Assembly (NCBI GenBank): GCA_024734555.1
Contig: JANPWX010000640.1
Span: 80,198 to 144,197, forward strand
Source: Trochalopteron elliotii
Taxonomy: Eukaryota; Chordata; Aves; Passeriformes; Leiothrichidae
Length of the DNA stretch: 64,000 nt
Direction: 5' to 3'
In this document: piece by piece, positions 48,438 through 59,887 of the stretch
Layout of the letters: each line of letters opens with the position of its first letter
How positions within the stretch are numbered: the first letter of the stretch is position 1
The notes under the pieces: model-generated
Databases searched by the model: none
The model's input: the letters and a program-made list of their open reading frames with translations, nothing else
What the model was told of the DNA's origin: nothing
Made by a program: the position numbers and the translations under genes

Positions 48438-51400
48438 TTATAATCTGCTATTGTAATCTGAATTATCACAATTCATCATCAGTGGATTTATATGCTTATA
48501 TTTTGCTTGAATATTAACATAGACAGCAACATTGTTGATGTTTTTTATTACTATCCTGTGAAATATCCCACTCTCTTTCATGAGATCTTCAACCTTCTTA
48601 TCTGTTGACATAACCATTTTCTTTTCTCCAGTATAATCTGGATCTTCCGGATATAACTCATCTCCTGGGGATAGAAAAAAAGATTTAGTTATAGATTGCC
48701 AACCTTATTTTTCAGCCTTTTCATTGAGTGACACTGGCAATTTTTTAGGACTTATCAGGACATCTAAATCAGTGGAAATGTATTTTGCAATGCAAAAGTA
48801 AATTGCCTCTAAACATCTTCAGATTTAAAGATAGAGCCATAAATTTATGAAGTATGTCAGTGACACTACAGCTGGAGTTGTTGTTGGAGTTGCAGTTGCT
48901 CCACTGCAGTGGAACATTGAATGTTCCAGAGCTGCTGATAATATGCTATTAATAGGCTGTAATGACAGCCTGGGCAGATAGGAGTGCATGTAATAGGTGG
49001 AAAACAGGACAAGCACTTCATCATGTGTCTAAGGAAAGGAAATAAATGTTTTTTCATCTCAAGGCATTATACTCTTGTACCAAGACCGATAATATACCCT
49101 AAATACAGAAATTCCAGAGGTTAATTGTGACCCCCCCAAAAAAAAGAAAGGAAAGCATAATGAAAAACAAACTAAGAAAAGCAGAAAAAAATAAGTATTA
49201 CATGCAGCTTTTCTTAACACTGCATGATTATGAAATGAGAGAGACTTAAGTAGAAGAAAGGGCAGGAGGAAGATGACTGAGTGTATTGGTTTAGTCCAGT
49301 GCCTTATCACTGCAGCTGGGAGGAGTGATACTGCAGCTGTGCTTGATTCCCTACTCCTTACAAAGTGCTAACTGAAGTTAAGCAGAATTCCCACTGAAAA
49401 GGACTAAACAGAAGTTCTAACACATCCTTCAGGTTACACGAGGTGAAATGCTGGAATTTCTTCACAAATACACATATAATGACAACAGTGAGGCAATAAG
49501 ATTATGGATAACTAAGAAGGTAACTGTGCTGTCTGATCCCCTGGCTTGTCTCTGACTGCAGCCACTGTCACAACTGTGGCAAACAGCCTGCAGTAACTTG
49601 ACTTAGAAGAGTATTTTCCTTACAGCTCAGGATGGTTTCTGCCATGTGGCTTCAGCCCACAGCATTCAGCAGAGGCTGTATATTTAGGAGAACCCCCCAG
49701 GCATGTCCTTACCCGGCAGCAGCTGGACGAATCCATCTGCAGCACTCAGCATCACGGGCATCCAGCGCTCACAGCCCTCCAGGGCACGGGCAGAGCTGAA
49801 CTTCTGGAGCTCCCCGAGGGAAGAGAAGTTGCACAGCCTGCAGAATTCATAAAACTGGGGTGGAGGAAACCAGATCTCTTGAGACTTAAAGCGTTCGATG
49901 GCTTCTGGAGGTGATGACCACTGGAAGATGAAAACAAGTCTTGAAATAGTTGTTTCAGCAGCAGATAGAAAGTCTGAATAAACTGAAAAGTCATTTTAGC
50001 AAGAAAGTCTGTACAGCAAAGGAGCTTGCACCAGGCCGTATCTTCTGAACGCAGTAAAAGCCATGTATAAACTGTACCAAAGTAACAACAAAGACAGTCT
50101 TCAAATTGAAAAACGTAAGCAATATATAAACATTACTCCTTTTCTCCCAATAAAAATAAGTTTTCATTTTACACACAGACATGCCAGGATTAAAAACTGA
50201 CATTTGTTTTAGGGGCATGACTAAAAGTTTACTGAAACCAACAGAAAACATTAAACTCACTATTACCAGAGGTTGCCATGGTAATGGTTTGAGAATTACA
50301 GGTACTTCTAAACATCTGCTTCTTAGAAGCATTGTTTTCAGAGTGTGAACACCCAGCTATTCATTCTAATTCTGCATGTTTAAACTATTGGTAATCTTGA
50401 TTTCATCTCACATGGTGAATTTAATATGTGCATAATCGTTTGCAGTAGATTTATGCTCTTATTAACAAAATTACAACATGAACTCTTGATAGTAAGGTTT
50501 CAGGTACTTTTAAATTTCTGTAGCAAAATGTGTTAAACAAATAAATATAGCAACATAAGCATACCAAAGTTGTTAGGTAGGCTTTTACAGAACTGTCAGG
50601 TTTCTCATCTACTTCTAACTTGGAATCAAACTTTTCAGAATCCTACAAAAACTTAAGGACCTTAATGTACCTGACCTTGAGCTCTCTTAAAGCTGCATGA
50701 AGTTTGTTACTTTAACACCTCAATTTAAAAAAAAAAAAGGTAAAAAATCAAAACTTCAAATTTTTACTAGATTGCATGTTACTTAAAATATTCCAAGTAA
50801 CTCCAAAAGACAAAAATTACCAGCATCTCATGCAGACCTGGAACATACCTGGATATACCACATGGATCTCTCCCAGCATGCTGAGATGTGACAACCCTGC
50901 ATTATACTGCAGGAATAAATGTAAAAAAAATGGTATTTGTCAACTGTCTTTAAAAGAGACAGTAATTCACGGTGAAAGGGATCTGACGTGACACGGATCA
51001 TGTACAACGACCTCACCAAAAATTCCTCTCCCGACAGCTGCTGCAGCTGCACCTCTGGTGATGGTGGCAGCTCCAGGTGTCCAGGGGAGAAGGGCACTGT
51101 GCAGGTAAAAACTCCCTTCCCTTTCCTCACGTCTCAAGGAGCTTTATCAGCAGGGCTTTGATTGATCTGGAGTAGACAGAGTTGTGTTAGAGAGACCTCA
51201 CAGCACCTTCCAGTATCTGAAGGGACTGCAGGGAAGCTGGAAGGGTTCTCTTTGTCAGGAACTGTAGTAACAGGACAAGGAGCACAATGGGTATAAATCG
51301 AAAGGGGATTTTTAGATTAGATATTAGAAGGCAGATTTTTTACTCTAAGGGTGGTGGGACCCGGGCACAGGTTGCCCAGAGAAGCTGTGGATGCCCCTGG

Positions 51401-51897
51401 ATCCCTGGAAGTGTCCAAGGCCAGGCTGGACGGGGCTTGGAGCAGCCTGGTCTGGTAGAAGGTGTCCTGCCCACAGCGGGGGTGGGACACGATGATCTTT
51501 AAGGTTCATTCCAACCCCTACCATTCTGTGATTCTACGGCTATTCGATGTGTAAGGGCACAGTCTCGGCGGAGCCAGGGGCTGCGGGAGAAAGGCTCGGG
51601 CAGGAGCGGCCGCTCCCATGGCAACACCCGGCCGGGCTGTGCTGCATCCCGGGCACCCCCAGCCCCTCTTACCAGGACGTCTGTCACCTCCTGGTCATCC
51701 TGCGAGACGTGGGGCGGCCGCTCCTGCAGGCAGCACAGGTAGAAAGCCGTGTCATAGCGGCGGCCGCCGCGGCCGGCCCTGCCCACGGGCGTCAGCCAGT
51801 TGCTCCACTCGTGCAGCGCCCAGATGTTGGGCGCGCAGCCCAGGTGCCGGCACAGCCGCAGGAAGCAGGACGCGTCCTCCCGCACCCGGCGCCGCCA
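48438..51897 (-). CDS. NUDT19: NUDT19, Nudix hydrolase 19 (5' part lost in assembly gap)
   Basis: Three exons on the minus strand: partial exon 1 51673-51897 (75 codons, continuing into the N run), exon 2 49713-49920 and exon 3 48438-48664, phases 0 and 1. The visible 219 residues run from WRRRVREDASCFLRLCRHLG through WALHEWSNWLTP, YDTAFYLCCLQE, WSSPPEAIERF, PPPQFYEFCRL and ARALEGCERWMPV to YKHINP and a final SRL. NUDT19 (RP2p) hydrolyses CoA and CoA esters in peroxisomes. The final SRL is a canonical peroxisomal targeting signal; I recall SHL in human. The Nudix box is expected in the gap, so catalytic residues cannot be checked. Exon number and order match the human gene as I remember it. 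Confidence 0.95.
51165..51537 (+). mobile_element. CR1 LINE 3' end in NUDT19 intron 1
   Basis: Reads in the plus direction with typical CR1 tail landmarks: GGTTGCCCAGAGAAGCTGTG, GGATCCCTGGAAGTGTCC, CCAGGCTGGACGGGGCTTGG and a terminal CATTCTGTGATTCTACG. It is antisense to NUDT19 and ends only about 135 bp from exon 1. Confidence 0.93.
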
Positions 51898-52268
51898 NNN
51901 NNNNNNNNNNNNNNNNNNNNNNNNNNNNNNNNNNNNNNNNNNNNNNNNNNNNNNNNNNNNNNNNNNNNNNNNNNNNNNNNNNNNNNNNNNNNNNNNNNNN
52001 NNNNNNNNNNNNNNNNNNNNNNNNNNNNNNNNNNNNNNNNNNNNNNNNNNNNNNNNNNNNNNNNNNNNNNNNNNNNNNNNNNNNNNNNNNNNNNNNNNNN
52101 NNNNNNNNNNNNNNNNNNNNNNNNNNNNNNNNNNNNNNNNNNNNNNNNNNNNNNNNNNNNNNNNNNNNNNNNNNNNNNNNNNNNNNNNNNNNNNNNNNNN
52201 NNNNNNNNNNNNNNNNNNNNNNNNNNNNNNNNNNNNNNNNNNNNNNNNNNNNNNNNNNNNNNNNNNNN
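51898..52268. other. Assembly gap (371 N)
   Basis: An unsequenced run in the middle of the GC-rich first exon of NUDT19. It should contain the Nudix box and probably the start codon. Frames reported across it are meaningless. Its length may be an estimate rather than measured. Confidence 1.
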
Positions 52269-52410
52269 AACTCTTGTTGTAAGACGGCACCGCCGCCTGC
52301 GCCCCCGGAGGAGCCACTGCAGCCGCGGGGCGGGACGGCGCCGGGGGAGGGCCGCGGGAGGCGGGACAGCGCCGGCATGCCTCGGCCCCCCTCAGCCCTA
52401 AGCCGGTAAG
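52269..52410. promoter_or_regulatory. CpG-rich 5' flank of NUDT19, possible divergent exon
   Basis: The sequence beyond the gap is very GC- and CpG-rich and should be the NUDT19 promoter or leader. On the plus strand an ATG at 52377 runs for ten codons into CCG|GTAAGT, a consensus donor at 52407. That would suit a divergent noncoding or upstream transcript. No downstream partner exon is visible. Confidence 0.4.
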
Positions 52411-54152
52411 TAGCGGGTGTCCTCAGGGGGCATAGCTTAAGGAGATGCAGAGGGTTTAAGGCAGCGATGGCCGGGAGAAACGAGGCGATGGCTTTAAGTG
52501 GCTTGGGAAGCTTGTGGGCTGGGGTGGCTCTCGCTTCCCGGGGGTTCGCAGCTCGGAGTGTATTTACAGCCCCACGAGGTGTAAATGTCGCGGAGCTTCC
52601 CGGGAGCCCAGAACCTTCCCGAGCACAGGGGAAGGGTCTGTAGTTACAGCCCCGGGAGTCAGCACGGGGTCAGGAGCCAAGGACTCGGATTTGTGTTGGT
52701 AATACTGCTGCTGACCCGCCAGCTGGCCTCACAGAAATCTCCTTATCTCAATTCCACAACAAGCCATGCTGACAGCAAAAGTCATTTTAGGTCTGTAGTT
52801 AAACGTGACATTTGCCAAGTTTGAGTTTGTTCTAGTACAAACGGGAAGAGTATGTGGCGTTTTAATTATTACAGAGCCCTTCTGTTTTGAGGTTTTCAAG
52901 TACCTTGTTACCGGAAAAAAAAAAAAAAACCACCTCAGCAAGGTAGCAAAACCTTCAAAGGTTTTTTGAAGCTTTAGGAAACAGTTTATTTTGTTAATTG
53001 ATTTTGATTCCTCAGTGTTCTTTAATTTGTTAGAAATCTAGCAGAAAAAAGCTGATAATACAGGTTGAGAAGTTTCGCAAGAATGGTATTTGCATGTAAC
53101 ATGGAAAATCCTTCTCCCATCCATAATCCTTCTCTTGCTAGATTGCATTTGGCAAATGCCCACGTACCTGTCCATGCTTCTGACAACCTCTCAATTTGAT
53201 TTTATATTTGAGCTTGTATTTGATGCCTATGAGATGTGTGTCACTGGAACTGAAATGAAGTTTAGAAGCAACTGAAGCAGTGGGATGCTGGATCATGTCA
53301 ATTGACAGGTCCAAAACTGACCTTGAGGTGTGCCCAGACACAGCTGGGCCAAAAGCTCACCCTGGTGCTTGGCTGCAGTGGGCAGAGCAGGTCAGCCAAG
53401 CCAGCTGATGCTGCTAAAATGAATGGCCAGAGAGCAGACAGACCTGCCTCCCTCTCCTTCCCTTGTTTATCACTGAATATACAAGCAAAACCAATGAATG
53501 ATATCTTGGAACCTGAGCAGCCCTTTTTCTGACTAATTTAATCCTTTTTGCTCATCAGTAACTACCACCTTAGGCAATGGAAGCACAAGGCTCATTAATT
53601 TGTTGTTTTCTACTAAGGCACTTTGAATCTAAAATGACATTCATCTTGATATTTGTTTTTCTTTTGCACTGTTTATGTAGTTAACTATTTCACTCTATTA
53701 AGCACACATCTTGTTAGGAATGTGCTTTGCCTAAAAGCTGCTTTACTGGTGAAATATTAATAAACTACTGAGTGGATTTCAAGATTTAACATCCAATGAG
53801 CTTGATGGCTGATCAAAAAGATTTAAGGTCTGTTATGTCAGATCATTTCAGCATAAAGGCATTTTAAGTAGAAAGTACTCATATACCAATAGTGAATGGT
53901 GTCACTTTCAAATCAGATGTAATACCAACACATATACCAAACTCTGTCTTACTATGGCAAAAATGCCATGTCTGATAGCCCAGGAACATAGTTTCAGAAC
54001 ACATCTAGGGAAATCTGATACCAGAGAATAGTAATGATTATAGTGTTATCTTAACTTTCTCACTGGAATATTTGTTTGTGGTTTTTTATCTTGGACAGTC
54101 TAAAGGCTCACAAGTGCTAGTATGTAAAGCAGGGATACTCTGGCAGACAAAG

Positions 54153-54607
54153 CATAGGATCATAGAATGGTCTGGGGTGAAAGAGACCTTAAAGATCACC
54201 TGGTTCTCCCCTCTGTCATGGGCAGGGACACCTTCCACTATCCCAGGTTGTGCCAAGCCCTGTCCAGCCTGGCCTGGAACAATTCCAGGGATCCAGGGGC
54301 AGCCACAGCCTCTCTGGACAACATGTTCCAGTGCCTCATCACCCTCACAAGGAACAATTTCTTCCCAATATCCCATCTAAACCTACTTTCTGTCAGAGGG
54401 AAGCCATTCCCCCTTGTCACTCCAGGCCCGTGTAAATTGTTTCTCTTCATCTTTCTTGCAGGCTCCCTTCAGCCACTGGAAGGGCACAATTGGGTCACCC
54501 TGAAGTTTCTCTTCTCCAGGCTGAACAATCCCAATTCTCTCAGCCTTTCCTCATAGCAGAGCTGCTTTATCCCCCTGGTCAACCTGGTGGTGGTGGCCTC
54601 CTCTAGT
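54153..54607 (-). mobile_element. CR1 LINE 3' end
   Basis: The plus strand begins GATCATAGAATGGTCTGGGG and continues through CATGGGCAGGGACACCTTCC to CTTTCCTCATAGCAGAGCTG, the reverse complement of a CR1 3' end. It is the same subtype as the copy at 59.45 kb. Confidence 0.93.
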
Positions 54608-56356
54608 TTATTGGCATCCACTGGTATTAAACCTCACAGGTCTGGATCTGTAGGCATTCTGCAGACACCCAGAGAATGCCAGGGCTTGAGTTACACTCTG
54701 TTCAGGACTGAGCTCAGCATCCAGAACAGTTCTTTGGGCCCAAAGACAGCCAAGTGCAAGCTAAGGTAAACTTTCTTCCCTATTCCATTTACTGCATTTT
54801 TCACACAGTTCTGGAGTATATAAGTCACCTGTTAAGAAGGTGCCATTCCTTACCTCAGGGTCAGCAGATTCACCCTGTTACTGGCAGATTTTTTTACTTC
54901 CTTTCAGAATTGTCTTAGGAAGAGTAGTTCAGTATCCATTTACTGCAAAGCTGAAATCATCTCATGTGAAATTGCAGGAGCATGTGAGTCTTCACCTGAC
55001 CCAGTTATCAGCACTGGAGGTTGCAGGAGGTTCTGAGAATGAGCACTCAGAAACTCTGTGAGCAAAGATAAAGGAGGCAAAGGGATGTTTTGCCCCCTTC
55101 CAGTTTCCTGCTAAGAAAGGGAAAAGATCAGCTCTTTGAGTGTGTTATCTGCTCCCTCAAAGTTCTAGCTGACCTGCTGGAGGCACCTCACATGAATAGA
55201 GAACAAGTGTTAAAGGCAAACTGGATGTAAGGTTATAGAGCAGGTTTCTTCATCTCCAATTTAGATGATTTTTTCTTCAGTATATTCTGCTAGAATGCAG
55301 AGCTTATCTCACTTGTACTTAAATATTCCATAGCTTTATGAGTGATTTCAGAAAAAAAAAAAAGAGAAAATCTGAGAAAATCTATCACTAATCCTAAACC
55401 AAGCACACCAGTTTATTGCATTACTGTGTGGAAGGATTCCAGCACAAGGACATTTTGCTCCAAGGGCCAGTTGTAGGCTGGAAGTACAGGGCACTTTAGT
55501 GTGGAGAGAAGTCTCCCCATAGCAAGAATTAGCTAGATACATGTGTGACACTCAGTCAAATGTGTCAGCAGGCTGAGGAGTCAGAAGTCCCCTCCAAATT
55601 AAATGATTGAAAAAAGAAAAAAAATGTGGTTTTGCTAAAAAGTTAAGAATTCAGCTATCTTTCATCCTTCTGGTATGTCAGAATATATAATTGTTTATTT
55701 AATGGACCCCAAATACTTCGGTATTTCAGGTTGTTTTCAAAACCAGATTGTGTTGTATTGAAAAATAAACCCTCCCGAGTGATGCAAAAGTTACATCACA
55801 TGAAATACTGTAAGATTGTTGCACTGATAATAATTCTTTGTGGCATCATATTTTAGCAATGCAGAGGTTACTTCAACATTTTTCCTCTACAGTTCAGTTA
55901 CTGCTTACAAAAAAAAGCATGTTTGTTTTAAAAAAAAAGGTTTAGGTCACAAGATATATAGAAATTATTGTCAAATTAATTTTCTGGGGTTTTTTTTGTA
56001 TGTAATTAGACTACTTAGCAATAGAATGACTTCATTCCTTCTGTTACATCATAGCATAAATTATTTTGCCCAGACAGGTCAGTTCAGATCTCACCTTTGT
56101 AATTAATTAATTGTAATTAATTTCAGATGAAAAACAAGGTCCACCAATACTTCATCATTTAGTTTAGTTCACAAGCTATCCTTTGAGTTGGAGATGATTA
56201 TACTAAGTCAGTTCTTGGTTTAATTTGGTTGCATCTTTGTCCCCATGCAGATGCAGTGTCTACAATAATGAGTTGTGACAGCTTCAAGTATGAAAAAATG
56301 CAGAGATTTCACTAGGTTTGTCTACTGCTTCTTAAACTGGCTTATTTTACAGTATT

Positions 56357-56520
56357 GTAGAATCACAGGATCATTTAGGTTGGAAAAAAAGCCCAAGATC
56401 ATTGAGTCCAACCACGAACCCAGCAGTGCCAAGTCCCCCACTAAACCATGTCCCCAAGTGCCCCATCTACACATCCTTTAATTGCCTCCAGCTATTTCAA
56501 GTGGTATTTCAAATACCTCC
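56357..56520 (-). mobile_element. Short CR1 LINE 3' fragment
   Basis: The plus strand reads GAATCACAGGATCATTTAGG, then GATCATTGAGTCCAACCACG and CAGCAGTGCCAAG. This is the reverse complement of a CR1 tail of the same subtype as the copy in TDRD12 intron 4. Confidence 0.88.
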
Positions 56521-59451
56521 AGGTCACTTCCAAATGACATGCTAAAGATTTTAGATTGTTTAGCCCATATAATAGCAGCAAATAGGCAGACTTAATAATT
56601 AATATAGAAACTACATAGATTATTCACTGTTTAAGTTTTCAAGTATTGTTTCCAGATTGTGAATAAATGTCACATGTAGGAAATGCAGGTTTATGATTAT
56701 AACACCATTATATAGATTGACTGAAAAGAAAAACAAAAAAACAGCTAACTTCATACAAAATGATATTCCAACACATTAGGCAGATGAAAAAACTGGGTTA
56801 CAGATAGTATTAACAACTGGAACTGTTCTACTTCCAACAGAGGCATAATGGATTACACATTTCATGGAAATGGAAATTATGGTTCTAATTCTGCAGCTTT
56901 TAGTTATGTGAATCATTCTCAAACATGTAATTTCTTGCCAGACTGAGTACTGGTGGCTTGTTTGAAGAATCATTTGGAGCACACCTTTCAGGACCCAGAA
57001 TTCAAATGTGTATTTCTTAAGTTACACTTGCAATTAGCATATTAGATTAAGTTGCTAAGGGAGTATCATGTTTGTTGTCTCTGGCAGCCCTCAGTCATTT
57101 TATATGGTATAAATAGTTAAGTATTTTCTTTTGTCCCTTTTTTTTCTTATTTCCCCTTTCTTGTTTGTTTGCTGTTTTTCCCCCCAAGGTTTATGCTGTT
57201 TTTGTATAGATTCTTCTGGATCACAAAAAGGAATTGCATTTTTTTTCCCAAGACAATGATAGATGACTGTAAGATATGAGGTTTACTATTCTTTCAAAAG
57301 CCCCATGATTTTTTAAAGTCAGTTTTTTGGCTGTGTGGTTTGTTGGTGCTGTGGCATATCAGTGAGTTCAACTCTGTGTTACTTGAACATTTGTGTGTGT
57401 GACAGACTTGACTGATCAGAGACTCCAGTGATAATTTCATGCACAGTGGAAATGATCAAAATAACAGACCAGATTTATACCACAGCTGTGACTTCTATTT
57501 CTGTGCAGCTGAATTATACCTAGCTTTGAGAGGATTTGTGAGTTTGTTTAATTTGGTGGAGATTTAAGTATATGATAAATATTGCCATATAATGTCAATG
57601 CAGTGCAAATAAAACAGACAAATCAAGGAAAAAGAGCAAAACAAAACCCCACCTGAGCCTGTGGCGGGTTGACAAGTCACTTTCTGTCACTCTGGTAAAT
57701 CACAGTAGATATTCTCACAAACGACTGGAACTGAGCAATAAACATAATTGCATTTGGTACGTGGCCTCTGTGGGTGACATTTCCAGAGAGGTTGTGATTG
57801 GATTTGTTTGCCTCCATGGCTGTGCAGTCACATTGCTTCCAGCATGGAAGGCTCGTGTTTGGCTGGCTGAGAGGATCCTCCAGAGCCCTGAGCTGGTTAA
57901 ATGCCATGTGACTTTTCACCTTCCCACAGGTTCAGCAGTGGCAGCTGCCTAAGCTACATCCCACCTGCACCCAGTACCACAGCAGCAAGCTGTGAGGATG
58001 GATGATGGAATCCAGCCAGGTGGAGCTGCCTTCTTCCAGGAGAAAGTCATTTGTAGTGTGAAACCGAGGGAGATAAGGGTTGTCTTTTGTAAAATGGATG
58101 AAAACATGTAGCAAATCAAAATATTTTTACTCTTAGTCTGTATGAGTTAATAAGAGAATGGAGTCAGTTCCACTCAGGGATATTTTATATCCTCTGTCCC
58201 ATTGGGCATAAGATATTCTTTTTTTTTATAGAGAAGCTGTAGTTTAACATTGGGATGCTGTTGTATATAACAAAAAGCAAACTATGGTATTTATTACATA
58301 CGTCCATCTCCTTTCCTTTCTTTGTTCTTCCCTAAACACCCGTGGATAATTTCATATGAAAGATATTCTTTTCTAATCCCAATTTTATTGTACACTTACT
58401 GTAGCAAATGCTGCTCACGTGTGAACTATTTTGCCCAGACCTCTTCCTGCATTAAAAGACTTATATAATCGTATTGAGAGAAAGCACTTAGAGATCTGTA
58501 ATCCACTGGTCTTACTGAATGACTTTTACATAATGAAAATCTGTGAAGGGTAAATATGTTGACCAGGAGTTCCATTAGCACTTAAATAGAAGGTATTTCT
58601 GGAAAGTGAACATAAACAACACAAACCTTGCAGAGAAGGAAAAGCAAACCTGTAACCAATCCTCTCTACGAACAATAAGCACACGTTTAATTTTTAATCT
58701 GAAAGCTAATTACATCAGTCATTTAGTCCAGTTTTAAATAACTGCATTACTGTAAAAAGTATTTTCGTATTTACATGAAGAATTTTGAAACTAATTTTAT
58801 TTTATATTCATAGTGCTGAAGTTTGATGTTATATTGTTTGCAACATCAGGAGAATCACTTTAATTATGATCCCATGTTCTTTTGTTACTGAACTAGAAAA
58901 CAGTGTAATGGGTTTTTATGGTGATAGACTGGAAATCCTGGAATGAGATTACAAATTGCTGCATTTAACAGACTCAGTTCTGATGGTTTGATACAACTGT
59001 TGATCATTTTGGCTACCAATAGCACAGGACCAAGTTTCACACTCCTTAGGTCATGTATATTTCTTGCTAAAGTAAATGCCAGCTTTGCTGGCTGAGAGTG
59101 ACAGAGTTTGGATCCTAACACAAGGAGAATCTAATTGTTAGTCCAGTCTAGTCTGGTTTTCAGGTTGTCCAAGCCAATGGTTCTGTACTTCACACTGGAC
59201 AGCCAGTGCTGAAAGCAGCACCATCAGTTAGCCTAAATGTTATTGTAGCTGTTTCCTGAGGCAGGGATTCCCTGCCAGTGTAAGTTAAGCTACATCACTG
59301 TTCCAGTTTGGGGGCTTGAGAAGGCTGTGTTTATGTTAACAAAACTAACCAGAGGGCTTAGCACCTTACTTTTATTACTGTGGTTGAAACAGGAACTTTA
59401 GTTTAGAAAAGCCTACTACAGATAAGATGTATTAATATTCCAGCTTTTCAA

Positions 59452-59887
59452 AGAGTCATAGAATGGTTTGAGTTGGAAGAGACCTTAAAGGTCATCTGGT
59501 TTCAATCCTTGCCATGGGCAGGGACACCTTCTACCAGACCAGATTGTGCCAAGCCCTGTCCATCCTGGCCTTGAGCATTTCCTGGGATGGGGCAGCCACA
59601 GCTGCTCTGGGCACCCTGTGCCAGGGCCTGCCCACCCTGCCAGGGAACAATTCCTGCCCAGTACCTCATCTGAACCAACTTGTCAGTGTGAAGCCACCCC
59701 CCTTGTCACTCCATCCCTTGTAAATAGTCTCTCTCCATCTTTCTTGCAGGCTCCCTTCAGCCACTGGAAGGGCACAATTGGGTCATCCCAAAGTTTCTCT
59801 TCTCCAGGCTGAACAATCCCAGTTCTCTCAGCCTTTCCTCACAGCAGAGGTGCTTTATCCCTCTGATCAACTTTGTGGCCTCCTCTG
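59452..59887 (-). mobile_element. CR1 LINE 3' end
   Basis: The plus strand starts AGTCATAGAATGGTTTGAGT and parallels the copy at 54.15 kb for over 400 bases, including GCTCCCTTCAGCCACTGGAA. It is in inverse orientation. Confidence 0.93.

Noticed and set aside
51499..52409. Frames of 160-284 aa spanning the N run
   Set aside because: Most of each is unknown sequence. Only the NUDT19 frame up to 51897 is supported by real bases.
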